Shown piece after piece: positions 49,811-59,448 of a DNA stretch of 64,000 bases. The stretch lies in the NCBI RefSeq assembly GCF_039534165.1, contig NZ_BAAAUX010000024.1, positions 58,720 through 122,719 of the forward strand, given 5' to 3'. The translations under genes and the position numbers were made by a program. Source of the stretch: Saccharopolyspora_D taberi (GTDB lineage Bacteria; Actinomycetota; Actinomycetes; Mycobacteriales; Pseudonocardiaceae). Within the stretch, counting starts at the first letter, position 1; the number at the start of each line of letters is the position of its first letter. Below the pieces are notes generated by a model. It saw only the letters and a program-made list of their open reading frames with translations. It did not search any database and was not told the DNA's origin.

Positions 49811-50729
49811 ATCGGATCCTCGGGTCGAGAACCGCGTAGAGAAGGTCCACGAGCAGGTTCATCAGCAGGTAGACGAGCACCAGCAACGTGACGATCCCGG
49901 TCACGGTGGTGCCTTCCTTGGTCAGGATCGACTTGTAGATCAGCCCACCGATGCCGCGGATGTTGAACACGCCCTCGGTGACGATCGCGCCGCCCATCAG
50001 CGCACCGAGGTCGGTGCCCAGGAAGGTGATCACGGGGATCATCGAGTTGCGAAGGAGGTGGACGCCGATGACCCGCCTGGGTTCCAGACCCTTGGCGGTG
50101 GCGGTGCGCACGTAGTCCGCGCGCCGGTTCTCCATCAGGCTGGTCCGGGTCAGCCGCGCCACGTAGGCCATCGACAGCGAGCCGAGCACGAAACCGGGGA
50201 CGATCAGCTCGCCTATCGAGGGCTCCGAACTCACCGTCGGCTTGATGATGTCGAGCTGGACGCCCAGCACGATCTGCAGCAGGAAACCGGTCACGAACAC
50301 CGGCAGCGAGATCAGGAACAGCGTCGAGACCAGCACCAGGTTGTCCAGGAACCCGCGGCCCCGCAGACCCGTCAGGATGCCCGCGGCCAGACCGATGAGG
50401 GCCTCGATGATCAGGGCGACCACCGCGAGCTTGATGGTGGTCGGGTAGGCGTTCTGGATCAGCTCGCCGACCTTGATGCCGGCGTAGGTCTCGCCGAAAT
50501 CACCCGTTAGCAGCTTTCCCAGGTACTTGAAGTACTGCACGATCAGCGGATCGTCGAGGTTGTACTTCTCGCGCATCTCGGCGATGTAGGTGGGCGGGCA
50601 CCCGCGGTCACCGCACTTGCCGGCGAACGGGTCCCCCGGCAGCGCCCACACGAGCAGGTAGATGATCAGCGTGGTGCCGATGAACACCGGGATGAGCTGC
50701 AACAGGCGTCGCAGCAGGTAACGACCCAT
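49803..50729 (-). CDS. dppB: Peptide ABC transporter permease (DppB-like)
   Basis: 308 residues: MGRYLLRRLLQLIPVFIGTT is the signature N-terminal span, followed by a large external loop (GDPFAGKCGDRGCPPTYIAE) and five further spans with the loop TATAKGLEPRRVIGVHLLRN. Downstream of the binding protein gene, separated by a stable hairpin. Confidence 0.93.
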   Translation of the reverse strand: MGRYLLRRLLQLIPVFIGTTLIIYLLVWALPGDPFAGKCGDRGCPPTYIAEMREKYNLDDPLIVQYFKYLGKLLTGDFGETYAGIKVGELIQNAYPTTIKLAVVALIIEALIGLAAGILTGLRGRGFLDNLVLVSTLFLISLPVFVTGFLLQIVLGVQLDIIKPTVSSEPSIGELIVPGFVLGSLSMAYVARLTRTSLMENRRADYVRTATAKGLEPRRVIGVHLLRNSMIPVITFLGTDLGALMGGAIVTEGVFNIRGIGGLIYKSILTKEGTTVTGIVTLLVLVYLLMNLLVDLLYAVLDPRIRYD

Positions 50730-50758
50730 CTGGGCCTCCTCTGTACAGCCAGCCCGCC

Positions 50759-50789
50759 GCCCGGCCCACCGGATCGCGATGGGCCGGGC
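50759..50789 (-). promoter_or_regulatory. Intercistronic hairpin between binding protein and permease genes
   Basis: GCCCGGCCCA / TGGGCCGGGC, 10 bp. Hairpins here commonly allow more binding protein than permease to be made by partial termination and mRNA protection. Confidence 0.6.
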
Positions 50790-50802
50790 AGCGGTCGGAT
50801 CG

Positions 50803-52434
50803 TTACGGGTTCAGGCGAACGGTGGTCAGGTCGAGCTCGCGGTTGGGCACGACCTCACCTTCGCGGATCCGCTCCGAGAATCCGTACTGGATCGGCTGCG
50901 TCCACAGCGGGACGACCGGCAGATCGTCGGCGAGCAGCTTCTCCGCCTCGACGTAGCTCTTCGTCGCTTCCTCGATGGTAGGAGCGACGTTGGCCTTGTC
51001 CAGCGCGGCGTCGAACGCGGGGTTGGAGTAGCCGTAGTCGTTCGACGAGGCACCCGTGCGGTACAGCTGGGTCAGGAAGGTCTCCAGGTTCGGGTAGTCC
51101 GCCTTCCAGCCGGTGCGGAACATGCCCTTGAACTGGAACGAGTTGGCCTTCTGCCGGAACTCGCCGAAGGACGGGACCGGGGTGAACACCACGTCGATGC
51201 CCAGGTTCTGGCGGATGTTGGCCGCGACGGCCTCGCTCCACTCGTTGTGGCCGCCGTCGCCGTTGGTCTCGACGGTCAGCTGGCCCTGGAAGCCGCCGGC
51301 CTGGGCCAGGTACTCCTTGGCCTTGACCGGGTTGAACTCGCACGCCTCACCGCACTGCGCGGGCGTGTAGCCCTCGACGGCCGGGGTGGCGAAGCCGTCG
51401 GCCGGGTCGCGCCCGCCCGCGAAGACCTGCTCGGTGATCGTCTTGCGGTCGATCGACATCGAGATCGCCTTGCGCAGCAACGGGTTCTTGAACTTCTCGT
51501 CGTAGATCGGGAAGCCCATGTTCTGGGTCAGCAGGCCCGGCTTCTCCTTGCCGCGCTCGCCGAGGTCCTGCTTCCACTTGTCACCCACCAGCGCCGAGAC
51601 CGGGATGGTGCGCAGGAAGTCGAGGTGGCCCGAGACCAGGTCCTGGTAGGCGGCGTCGAGCTGGTCGTAGACCTTGAACTTCGCGCCCTTGATCTCCGGC
51701 TTGTCGGTGCCCTTGTACTGGTCGTAGGTGACCAGGTTGAGCTCCTGGTTCGGGACGCGGTCCTGGAACATGAACGGACCGTTGCCGACCGGCTTCTGCT
51801 CGAAGCCCTTGGGGTCGGCGAAGAAGACGTCGGGAAGCGGTTTGTAGGCGGAGTAGCCCAGGACGACCGGGAAGATCGTGAAGGCGTTCTTCAGCTTCAC
51901 CGTGAAGGTGTGGTCGTCGACGACCTTCAGGCCCGACATCTCCTTGGTCGGCGGAGTCGGCGGGTCCTGCGGCCCGGCCTCTCCGTCCGGGTCCTCCGGG
52001 TGGACGACCTCGTAGCCCTCGATCTGCTCGAAGAAGCTCGCGCCCTGGAAGCCGTTGGGGCCGTACGCCGTGTAGTTCCAGGCGTCGACGAAGTTCTTGG
52101 CCTTGACCGGGGTTCCGTCGTGGAACGTCCAGTCCGGCTTGATCTTGATGGTGAAGTTGGTGTTGTCGGTCGTCTCGATCGACTCCGCCATCGCGTTCTC
52201 GGGCTTGAAGTCCTTCGCGGAGTACTTCACCAGACCGGTGAACATGGCGTCGATGATGAACGAGCCGTTCTCCTCGGTCGTGTTGCCCGGAACCAGCGGG
52301 TTTTCCGGCTCGTTCCAGTCGAGCGTGACGATCCCGTCCTCGCCCGAGGCGCTGCCGCCTCCGCCGCAGGCGCTGGCGAACACCGCCACCGCCATCGGGG
52401 CCGCGACCAGAGCGGCCAAGCGTCCCTTTCGCAT
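50803..52434 (-). CDS. dppA: Peptide-binding lipoprotein (DppA/OppA-like, SBP family 5)
   Basis: 543 residues. Signal peptide with lipobox FASAC (lipidated Cys23), then a Gly/Ser linker. SBP_bac_5 features: WNEPENPLVP, FTIKIKPDWTFHDGTPVKAK (about 90-108), NPLLRKAISMSIDRKTITEQ. Captures oligopeptides outside the cell for the DppBCDF complex. First gene of the operon; ATG after GGGAGG. Confidence 0.93.
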   Translation of the reverse strand: MRKGRLAALVAAPMAVAVFASACGGGGSASGEDGIVTLDWNEPENPLVPGNTTEENGSFIIDAMFTGLVKYSAKDFKPENAMAESIETTDNTNFTIKIKPDWTFHDGTPVKAKNFVDAWNYTAYGPNGFQGASFFEQIEGYEVVHPEDPDGEAGPQDPPTPPTKEMSGLKVVDDHTFTVKLKNAFTIFPVVLGYSAYKPLPDVFFADPKGFEQKPVGNGPFMFQDRVPNQELNLVTYDQYKGTDKPEIKGAKFKVYDQLDAAYQDLVSGHLDFLRTIPVSALVGDKWKQDLGERGKEKPGLLTQNMGFPIYDEKFKNPLLRKAISMSIDRKTITEQVFAGGRDPADGFATPAVEGYTPAQCGEACEFNPVKAKEYLAQAGGFQGQLTVETNGDGGHNEWSEAVAANIRQNLGIDVVFTPVPSFGEFRQKANSFQFKGMFRTGWKADYPNLETFLTQLYRTGASSNDYGYSNPAFDAALDKANVAPTIEEATKSYVEAEKLLADDLPVVPLWTQPIQYGFSERIREGEVVPNRELDLTTVRLNP

Positions 52435-52638
52435 GTACGTCCTCCCGCTTCCACGTGTGCCCCATCCGTGTTTTCAGGGGTCACCACGCACGGCGGCAGT
52501 TCACCGCCGCGTCAGACGAGCGTAAACATAAGTGAGAACGGGCTCACAGCAATCCACTGTCACAAAGCCGTCACCTTCTGTCTCGATTCAGAAACCTGTT
52601 GATCCAGAATACGGGCAAAGGTGTCCACACTCCGGGAA

Positions 52639-53592
52639 CTAGCTGATAGACAGGGCTATGCCGTCCAGGATGTCGTGCTCGCTGACGGTGATGCAATCGA
52701 TTCCCGCGCGCTCCGACAGTTCGTCTGCCAGCACCTTCACCACGAGCGCACCACCGGAAATCACGTCGACCCGGCCCGGGTGCAGCGAACCGATAGCGGC
52801 CCTCTCGTCATGGGTCATCGACAACAGCTCGTCGGCTGTTTGTTCGAATTTTTTCTGGGATATCTGGGAAAGGTGAATAGCTCGGGAGTCATATTCCGGG
52901 AGGTTCTGCGCGATGCCCGAAAGCGTGGTGACCGTTCCGGCGACCCCCACCCAGGTGCGGGCGCCGGACGAGTCCACGGCGGCGAAGGCGTCGTCGAGGA
53001 TCCCTCGGGCCACCGCGATCGCGTCCCGCACCTCGTCCTCGGTGGGCGGATCGCTGTGCAGGCACCGCTCGGTCAGCCGCACGCAGCCGATGTCGGCGGA
53101 GTAGGCGGCCTGGATGTCGGCGCGGGCGCCGTCCCAGGTGCCGACGACGAGTTCGGTGGAGCCACCGCCCACATCGGTCACCACGAACGGGCCGTCGTCC
53201 GGGTCGAGGTCGCCGACGGCACCGGTGAACGACAGCCGCGCCTCCTCGTCACCGGTGATCACCTCGGCGTCGATGCCCAGGATTTCCCGCACCATGGCGA
53301 AGAAGTCCTCGCGGTTGCTCGCGTCCCGGGTCGCCGACGTGGCGACCATCCGGACCCGCTCGACGCCCTTGCGGCGGCAGATGGCCGCGTAGTCGGCCAG
53401 CGCGGCACGGGTCCGCTCCAGCGCCTCCTCGGCGAGCCTTCCGGTGGCGTCCACGCCCTGGCCGAGCCGCACGATCCGCATCTCGCGGTGCACGTCCCGC
53501 AGGTCGCGGGTGCCGTCGTCCTTGACCGTCACGTCGGCCACGAGTAGTCGGATCGAGTTCGTCCCGCAGTCGATCGCCGCGACCCGTCCCAT
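52639..53592 (-). CDS. ppx: Exopolyphosphatase/GppA-type phosphatase
   Basis: 317 residues of the ASKHA fold: VAAIDCGTNSIRLLVADV (3-20, first phosphate loop) and VVTDVGGGSTELVVGTW (about 136-152, second). Short, one-module form as in actinomycete Ppx proteins. Degrades polyphosphate or pppGpp. In related genomes it follows the DUF501 gene directly; here a transglycosylase, an acyl-CoA dehydrogenase and a Uma2 gene are in between. Confidence 0.92.
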   Translation of the reverse strand: MGRVAAIDCGTNSIRLLVADVTVKDDGTRDLRDVHREMRIVRLGQGVDATGRLAEEALERTRAALADYAAICRRKGVERVRMVATSATRDASNREDFFAMVREILGIDAEVITGDEEARLSFTGAVGDLDPDDGPFVVTDVGGGSTELVVGTWDGARADIQAAYSADIGCVRLTERCLHSDPPTEDEVRDAIAVARGILDDAFAAVDSSGARTWVGVAGTVTTLSGIAQNLPEYDSRAIHLSQISQKKFEQTADELLSMTHDERAAIGSLHPGRVDVISGGALVVKVLADELSERAGIDCITVSEHDILDGIALSIS

Positions 53593-53796
53593 TGGGTGTC
53601 CTCCTCGCTCGGTGCGCCTACGACGGTGTCCACGCTAGACCGGCGGGGGCGCGGCGGTCCGCGGGGTCGTCGGCGATCGTCTTGGCGGTCGTCGTCGCGG
53701 TCGTCGTCGCGGCGAAACCACTCGAAGGAGATCAGGGACTTGTCGCCCGTTCGTGGCCGGGCGCGACTGGTCCCGCTTCGACGGCGGCTCCGTTCA

Positions 53797-53861
53797 CCCG
53801 GCGCGGGGCGGTGGGAGCTTCACTCCGGCGCGGGGCAGTGAGCTCTTCACCCCGCGCCGGG
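53797..53861 (-). terminator. Terminator hairpin after the Pro-rich transglycosylase gene
   Basis: The arm CCCCGCGCCGGG (53850-53861) can pair with either of two near-identical copies, CCCGGCGCGGGG (53797-53808) or CCGGCGCGGGG (53825-53835). The rest of the 280-base gap (53593-53872) shows only CGGTCGTCGTCG direct repeats and no gene. Confidence 0.55.
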
Positions 53862-53872
53862 CGGCGGTGGTG

Positions 53873-55465
53873 TCACTGCTGCGGGGCGACGTAGTCCTGC
53901 GGAACCGAGCACGGGGTCAGCGGGCCGCCGTCGCCCGGTTCGACGTAGACGGTTCCGCCGGGGACCGCTTCCTTCGGGCTGGTCGTGCCGGGCTGGATGT
54001 CCGTGCCCGCATTGGGCCGGTCCTCTTCGGTGACGAACTCGCCGGTGTCGAGCACCGGGACCTCGCAGGACTGCGGGGCCGGCGGGGTCGAGCTTTCCGG
54101 AGGCGGGGTGCTCCCGGGCGGCGGGGGCGTGCTTTCCGGTGGCGGCGTGGTGCTTTCCGGCGGCGGAGTCGTGCTCTCCGGAGGCGGGGCGCTGCCGTCA
54201 GGCGGGGGTGTGCTGCCTTCCGGTGGTGGCGTCGAACCGTCCGGCGGTGGGGTGCTGCCGTCGGGCGGCGGGGTCGTGCTCGGCGGAGGCGGGGTGCTCT
54301 CCGGCGGTGGCGTTGAGCTGTCCGGGGGCGGCGTGCTTCCCGGGGGAGGCGGGGTGCTTCCGGGCGGAGGCGGCGTACTCCCGGGGGGAGGCGGCGTACT
54401 CCCGGGGGGAGGCGGCGTACTCCCGGGGGGAGGCGGCGTACTCCCGGGGGGAGGCGTGCTTCCCGGCGGCGGGGCGGGCGTCCCCGGACCGGGCGCCGGC
54501 TGACCGGGCGCCGGAGCCGGTCCCGGCGCGGGCGCGGCCCCGGGCGGCAGCGGCATCGCCGCGACGGCGGGCCCCTCTTCCGGAAGCCTGCTGCCGTCGA
54601 GCACCTCGTCCTCGTCCACCTCCGGCACCAGGTCCGACGGTGTCGGCGTGACGCCCTTGGCGTACGCGGCGGCCCAGATCAGGACGGTCCGCACGTAGCT
54701 GTCGGAGTGGTTGTAGCGGAACACCGCCGCGGCGAGGTTCCGCGGATCGCGCAGGTCGTTGCCTCCCGCGCAGAGGTAGTCGGCGGCGGCCAGGGTCGCG
54801 TCGTGCACGTTGTGCGGGCTGGAGATCCCGTCGTCGTTGCCGTCGGCCGCGAAGCGCTTCCAGGTGGACGGGATGAACTGCATCGACCCGACCGCTCGGT
54901 CCCACACCGGGTCGCCGTCGAACTTCCCGTCGTCGGAGTCCGGGATCGCGGCGATCTCCGGGCCGCCGGACAGCCTCGGGCCGAGGATCGCGTTCACGGT
55001 CGTGCCCATCACGTCGATCTTCCCGCCGCGGGCGTGGCCGGACTCGATCCGGCCGATCGAGGCCAGCACCGACCAGTGCACCCCGCACGACGGGCTCGCC
55101 TTGTCCGCCGCACCGACGTAGGCGGCGAGCATCGGTTCCGGGATGCCCAGCGGTCCGCTCGGCACTTCGACGGCCGGGCCGGCACCGGTGGTGAGCTCCT
55201 CCGGTCGGCCCGCGTGCGCGAGCAGCTCGGGGGCGATGTGGTCAGCCTGCGGGATCCGGCCGCCCGCGCCGAAATCGCGCGGGTCGGCGTCCTGGCGCAG
55301 CGCGGAGCCCGGGACCTGCGGGGCCGCGAGGAAGGTGCTGGACGCTCCCAGGAGGGACGCGGGAAGCAGGAGGGAAGGGGCCAACGCGGTGATCGCGACC
55401 CACCTGGACCTGCGGCCTTCCGGTGGATTCCTGCGTGCGCGAGAACGCCTTCGCCGAGCTGTCAC
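53873..55465 (-). CDS. Lytic murein transglycosylase with long Pro-rich tail
   Basis: 530 residues. A basic head and a membrane/signal segment (WVAITALAPSLLLPASLLGA), then an SLT_2/MltB-type domain (about 110-290): VHWSVLASIGRIESGHARGG with the catalytic Glu, and DRAVGSMQFIPSTWKRF. From about 305 to 490 a tail of tandem STPPPPG and STPPPE units, then a Cys-containing end. Cleaves peptidoglycan; the tail probably spans or grips the cell wall. The tail repeats are near-identical at DNA level. Confidence 0.88.
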   Translation of the reverse strand: MTARRRRSRARRNPPEGRRSRWVAITALAPSLLLPASLLGASSTFLAAPQVPGSALRQDADPRDFGAGGRIPQADHIAPELLAHAGRPEELTTGAGPAVEVPSGPLGIPEPMLAAYVGAADKASPSCGVHWSVLASIGRIESGHARGGKIDVMGTTVNAILGPRLSGGPEIAAIPDSDDGKFDGDPVWDRAVGSMQFIPSTWKRFAADGNDDGISSPHNVHDATLAAADYLCAGGNDLRDPRNLAAAVFRYNHSDSYVRTVLIWAAAYAKGVTPTPSDLVPEVDEDEVLDGSRLPEEGPAVAAMPLPPGAAPAPGPAPAPGQPAPGPGTPAPPPGSTPPPGSTPPPPGSTPPPPGSTPPPPGSTPPPPGSTPPPPGSTPPPDSSTPPPESTPPPPSTTPPPDGSTPPPDGSTPPPEGSTPPPDGSAPPPESTTPPPESTTPPPESTPPPPGSTPPPESSTPPAPQSCEVPVLDTGEFVTEEDRPNAGTDIQPGTTSPKEAVPGGTVYVEPGDGGPLTPCSVPQDYVAPQQ

Positions 55466-55695
55466 TGCCCCTCCAGTCGCTGGTCGAGCGACGGTTCCGA
55501 CCCCCGGAACCGGTGGTGCCGACCGGGAACGCGGCCTTCTGGATACCCCACCGTGTCACGGAACGCCCGGTGGCGGATCCCCTGTCACCCGTCTGTAGGC
55601 CAGACGAAAGGAGACGCCCGCCGCGTTGCCCGGGTGGGAAAAATCAGTTGCCGCGAGGTGTCCCGCGTTGCCGCGCCGTGACCTACTCTCGGGTA

Positions 55696-57327
55696 ATGAC
55701 GCTGATCAACGAGCCGTCGACGGACGGGTTCAGCACCCACCGCGTCGCCAACCAGCCCCCGCCCCTGGACGGATTCGACCCGCTGGCCTGCGACCCGGCG
55801 CTGCGCACCGCGATCAGCGCGCACGCCCCGGAGCACGCCGCCGGACTGGCCGCGCTGGCGCAGGAGGCGGGCTCGGCCGAAGCCCGCGAGCACGGCCGCC
55901 TGGCCAACGAGAACCCGCCGGTGCTGCGCACCCACGACCGGTACGGCCACCGGATCGACGAGGTCGACTTCCACCCGTCGTGGCACTGGCTGATGGACCG
56001 CGCGGTGCGGCACGGGCTGCACGCCGCACCGTGGGCCCCGGACGCCGGACCGGGCGCGCACGCCCGCCGCGCGGCGGGCTTCTACCTCTGGTCGCAGGTG
56101 GAGGCCGGGCACGGCTGCCCGATCTCGATGACCTACGCCGCGGTGCCCGCGCTGCGGCACTCGCCGCTGCTGGCCAAGCAGTACGAACCGAAGCTGCGGG
56201 CGGGCCACTACGACTTCGGGCTGCGGCCGTCCGGCGAGAAGTCCGGCCTGCTGGCCGGGATGTCGATGACCGAGAAGCAGGGCGGCACCGACGTCCGGGC
56301 CAACACGACCACCGCCGAACCGCTCGCCGACGGCACCTACCGGCTCACCGGGCACAAGTGGTTCACCTCGGCGCCGATGAACGACGTGTTCCTCACCCTC
56401 GCGCAGGCGCCCGGCGGGCTCAGCTGCTTCCTGGTGCCGCGGGTGCTGCCCGACGGCCGCCGCAACGAGATCCGGATCCAGCGGCTGAAGGACAAGCTCG
56501 GCAACAAGTCCAACGCGTCCGCCGAGATCGAGTACACCGGGGCGCTCGGCCACCTCATCGGCGAGGAGGGCCGCGGGGTCCGCTGCATCATCGAGATGGT
56601 GTCGATGACCAGGCTCGACTGCGTCGTGGGTTCGGCGGCCAACATCCGCGCGGCGCTGTCGGAGGCCGCACACCACGTCGGGCACCGCAGCGTCTTCGGG
56701 CAGACGCTGCGGGACCAGCCGCTGATGCAGGCGGTGCTGGCCGATCTCGCGCTGGAGTCCGAGGCGGCGACCTCGATCGGCATGCGGCTGGCGGCGGCGG
56801 TCGACAACGGCGAGCGCGACCTGCTGCGGCTGGCGCTGCCCGCGGCGAAGTTCTTCGTCTGCAAGCGGGCGACCGCCGCGGTCGCCGAGGCGCTGGAATG
56901 CCTGGGCGGCAACGGTTACGTCGAGGAGTCCGGGCTGCCCCGCCTCTACCGGGAGGCACCGCTGATGTCGATCTGGGAGGGCTCGGGCAACGTGACCTCG
57001 CTGGACGTCCTGCGGGCGCTGGACAAGCAGCCCGCCAGCGCCGACGCGCTGCTCGCGGAGCTCGCGTCCGCGCAGGGCTCGGACGCCCGCTACGACGGGG
57101 CGCTGCGGCGCCTCCGGGAGGAGCTGCGCTCCCCCGCGCCCGCGCGGGCGCGGCTGCTCGCCGAGCTGCTGGCGCTGACGCTCCAGGCTTCGCTGCTGAT
57201 CCGGCACGCTCCGTCCTCCGTCGCCGAGGCTTTCACCGCTACTCGGCTCGGGCCTTCCGGGCACACCTTCGGTTCGACTACTTCCGGCGTCGAGGGGCGG
57301 GGGATCTTGGAGCGGGTTACGCCTTGA
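55696..57327 (+). CDS. Acyl-CoA dehydrogenase, AidB-like
   Basis: 543 residues. N-terminal part (THRVANQPPPLDGFDPLACD) and the motifs MSMTEKQGGTDVRANTTTAE (about 197-216), GHKWFTSAPMNDVFL and CLGGNGYVEESGLPRLYREA plus SIWEGSGNVTSLDVLRAL are those of AidB / DNA-alkylation-response-type acyl-CoA dehydrogenases, which bind FAD and, in E. coli, DNA. Actual substrate is not known. Divergent from the transglycosylase gene across 230 bases. Confidence 0.9.
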   Translation: MTLINEPSTDGFSTHRVANQPPPLDGFDPLACDPALRTAISAHAPEHAAGLAALAQEAGSAEAREHGRLANENPPVLRTHDRYGHRIDEVDFHPSWHWLMDRAVRHGLHAAPWAPDAGPGAHARRAAGFYLWSQVEAGHGCPISMTYAAVPALRHSPLLAKQYEPKLRAGHYDFGLRPSGEKSGLLAGMSMTEKQGGTDVRANTTTAEPLADGTYRLTGHKWFTSAPMNDVFLTLAQAPGGLSCFLVPRVLPDGRRNEIRIQRLKDKLGNKSNASAEIEYTGALGHLIGEEGRGVRCIIEMVSMTRLDCVVGSAANIRAALSEAAHHVGHRSVFGQTLRDQPLMQAVLADLALESEAATSIGMRLAAAVDNGERDLLRLALPAAKFFVCKRATAAVAEALECLGGNGYVEESGLPRLYREAPLMSIWEGSGNVTSLDVLRALDKQPASADALLAELASAQGSDARYDGALRRLREELRSPAPARARLLAELLALTLQASLLIRHAPSSVAEAFTATRLGPSGHTFGSTTSGVEGRGILERVTP

Positions 57328-57485
57328 GGGTTTGGGGGATTGGGGGCCTGGCAGGTTTCCGGGGACAGGGCGGCTTTGCTGGTTCGGCTGCGGTTTTGGG
57401 GGTGGTTCCGGGGCTCTCGCCGACCCCGGACCCCCGGCAGGTCTCCGGGATGAGATGGGGCTATCCGCTGCGGTTCGGTTGGGGT

Positions 57486-57624
57486 GGTTCTCATCCCGTC
57501 GACCTCCACGGAGGGCTATCAGACCGCGTCAAGGGGGCCGTTTTGCTTGGGCGCTGCGGTTTTCTTGTCTGTGCCCCCTTGACACGGCCTGATCGGGCTG
57601 CGCCAGGTCGACGGGATGAGAACC
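57486..57624. repeat. Nested palindromic intergenic element
   Basis: Outer arms GGTTCTCATCCCGTCGACCT (57486-57505) and AGGTCGACGGGATGAGAACC (57605-57624) are perfect 20-base complements. A second inverted pair lies inside: TATCAGACCGCGTCAAGGGG and on (57517-57538) against 57573-57594 with three mismatches. The 139-base unit is non-coding, within a 374-base gap that otherwise has only GC-rich short repeats. Looks like a MITE- or REP-like element. Confidence 0.75.
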
Positions 57625-57701
57625 AAACCCCTCCCTCGTAGGTGGGGACTTCTACCCCTCCCCTTGTGGGTGGGGGCTTCTTTGGCTGGCGTGTTGGGTG
57701 T

Positions 57702-58304
57702 CTAGCGGTAGCGGGAGACCAGGTCGGACGGCCTCACCCTGACCGGGAAGGGTGCGTCGGCCTCCAGCCACTGGTCTCCCGCGACCGAGGCGACCTCGAT
57801 GTAGCCGTCGGTTTCTCTTGCCGTGGAACCGGGGTCCAGGTCGATGGCGCCGGGCGGGGCGAGGGTCCAGCAGCGCATGCGCGGTTCGTCGGGGTCGACG
57901 ACCCAGTAGTGCGGGCAGCCCGCTTCGGCGAACTTGGCGCGCTTGAGGTGCAGGTCGAAGTGGCGGGTGCGGGGTGACAGGACCTCGACCGCCAGTAGCG
58001 GCGGTCCTACCAGCGCTTGTTCGGTGAAGGCGTCGCGCCTGCCGACGACGATGTCCGGGATCAGCACCGTGTCTTCGGCCAGGACCACGTCGACCGGGGC
58101 CGGGAGCACTTCGTGGGTCACCGGGCACGCCGGTTCCAGCGCGACGATCAAGCGGAGGATCGCGCGCTGGTGCAGTGGCCGCGGCGACGGGCTCACGATC
58201 AGGATCCCGTCCAGCAGCTCGTATCGGTGCCCGTCATGAGGCATCGACTCCAGGTCTGCCCGCGTCAACGACCTGCCGGGAGGAAAACCGCGGACGTAGC
58301 CCAT
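57702..58304 (-). CDS. Uma2-family (DUF820) restriction-fold protein
   Basis: 200 residues: LTRADLESMPHDGHRYELLD (15-34), VDVVLAEDTVLIPDIVVGRR (about 90-109) and LLAVEVLSPRTRHFDLHLKR (about 122-141) match Uma2, with the PD-(D/E)XK residues D103 region, E126 and K140. These proteins are expanded in actinomycetes and cyanobacteria; biological role mostly unknown. Confidence 0.88.
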   Translation of the reverse strand: MGYVRGFPPGRSLTRADLESMPHDGHRYELLDGILIVSPSPRPLHQRAILRLIVALEPACPVTHEVLPAPVDVVLAEDTVLIPDIVVGRRDAFTEQALVGPPLLAVEVLSPRTRHFDLHLKRAKFAEAGCPHYWVVDPDEPRMRCWTLAPPGAIDLDPGSTARETDGYIEVASVAGDQWLEADAPFPVRVRPSDLVSRYR

Positions 58305-58432
58305 CGTGCGCTTCGCCTCTTAACTGTCAGTGACCACAAGATGACTTCATGCGATGCTGCCGCGAGGGTGCGAAGTCTATCGGCCGTCCGGCCGCCGCGT
58401 CCGGCGGTTCAGCTGCCGGGAGCGGCCACCAC

Positions 58433-58921
58433 CTACTCCGGCCAGCGCTGCGCGATCAGCTCCAGCGCCTCGTCGCCGAACGGGTTGACGCCCGGGCCCT
58501 TCGCGAGCGCGTGCGCGACGTGGACGTGCAGGCATTTGACCCGGTCGGGCATGCCGCCCGCGCTCACGTCGGTGCCCAGCGACTCGATCGCGTCGCGCTC
58601 GGCGAGGTACGACTCGTGCGCCCGCCGGTACCGGTCGGCCAGCTCCTCGTCCGCCGCCAGCCGCTCGGTCATCTCCTTCATCAGCCCCTCGGCCTCCAGC
58701 GTCGACACGATCGACACCAGCCGGGGCGAGGTCAGGTAGTACAGGGTCGGGAACGGCGTCCCGTCCTCCAGCCGCGGGTCCGTCTGCACCACGGTCGGTT
58801 CGCCCGCCGAGTCCCGCGCCGCCACCGCGCGCAGGCCGCGCGGGGCCCGGCCCAGCTGCCGCGCGATGATCTCGCGGTCGGCGTCGCTGATCGGCTCCGG
58901 CCTGTTGATCGTCACTGTCAC
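58433..58921 (-). CDS. DUF501 protein
   Basis: 162 residues: ADREIIARQLGRAPRGLRAV, TLYYLTSPRLVSIVSTLEAE and GMPDRVKCLHVHVAHALAKG are the DUF501 core, the last with Cys and His residues that may bind metal. GTG start overlaps the stop of the FtsB-like gene (GTGA). Always next to enolase and FtsB genes in actinobacteria; molecular function not established. Confidence 0.92.
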   Translation of the reverse strand: MTVTINRPEPISDADREIIARQLGRAPRGLRAVAARDSAGEPTVVQTDPRLEDGTPFPTLYYLTSPRLVSIVSTLEAEGLMKEMTERLAADEELADRYRRAHESYLAERDAIESLGTDVSAGGMPDRVKCLHVHVAHALAKGPGVNPFGDEALELIAQRWPE

Positions 58922-59448
58922 TTCCCCGTCACCGAATCCCAGAGCTGTTCGTACCAGGCGCGCCCGTCGTCCGGCGGTTCCTGCGGCTGCGGGGCCGCCT
59001 CCGGCTGCGCCGGGACCTCGACGATGTAGGGCGTCTCCCCCGGCCGGACGTAACCGAGCCGGGCCCGCGCCTCCGCCTCGACGTGCGCCGGGTCGGACAG
59101 CTCCGCCTTGCGCTGGCGCAGGTCCTGGACCTCCCTGGCCAGCTCCACCTGCCGCTGTTCCTGGGTCGCCAGCTCGTCGCGCTGGCTGAGGTAGGTGCGC
59201 AGCGGCACCGACACGCTCAGCGCCATCGCGCAGACCACGGTCGCCAGGACCGCGGCCCGCCGCGTCGACGAGAGCCCGAAGGCGCCCGCGCTCCCGGACT
59301 TCGGGCGCGGCCGGGCGGACGGCTGCCCGCCCGGCCGCTTCTTGCCCGAGGTCTTCGGGGCGGACCGGCGGACGCGCTCGGATCGCCGCGCCGCGGGGGC
59401 CTCGCCCCGGCGGCGACGTGGGTCGCGCTCGCGTCCGCTCATGGTCAT
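58918..59448 (-). CDS. Septum formation initiator, FtsB/DivIC-like
   Basis: 176 residues: basic, disordered cytoplasmic head (1-60), one membrane span (AAVLATVVCAMALSVSVPL), an external coiled coil (RDELATQEQRQVELAREVQD) and the family motif ARARLGYVRPGET. Takes part in the divisome with FtsL/FtsQ. Overlaps the enolase stop and the DUF501 start, so one operon. Confidence 0.92.
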   Translation of the reverse strand: MTMSGRERDPRRRRGEAPAARRSERVRRSAPKTSGKKRPGGQPSARPRPKSGSAGAFGLSSTRRAAVLATVVCAMALSVSVPLRTYLSQRDELATQEQRQVELAREVQDLRQRKAELSDPAHVEAEARARLGYVRPGETPYIVEVPAQPEAAPQPQEPPDDGRAWYEQLWDSVTGK

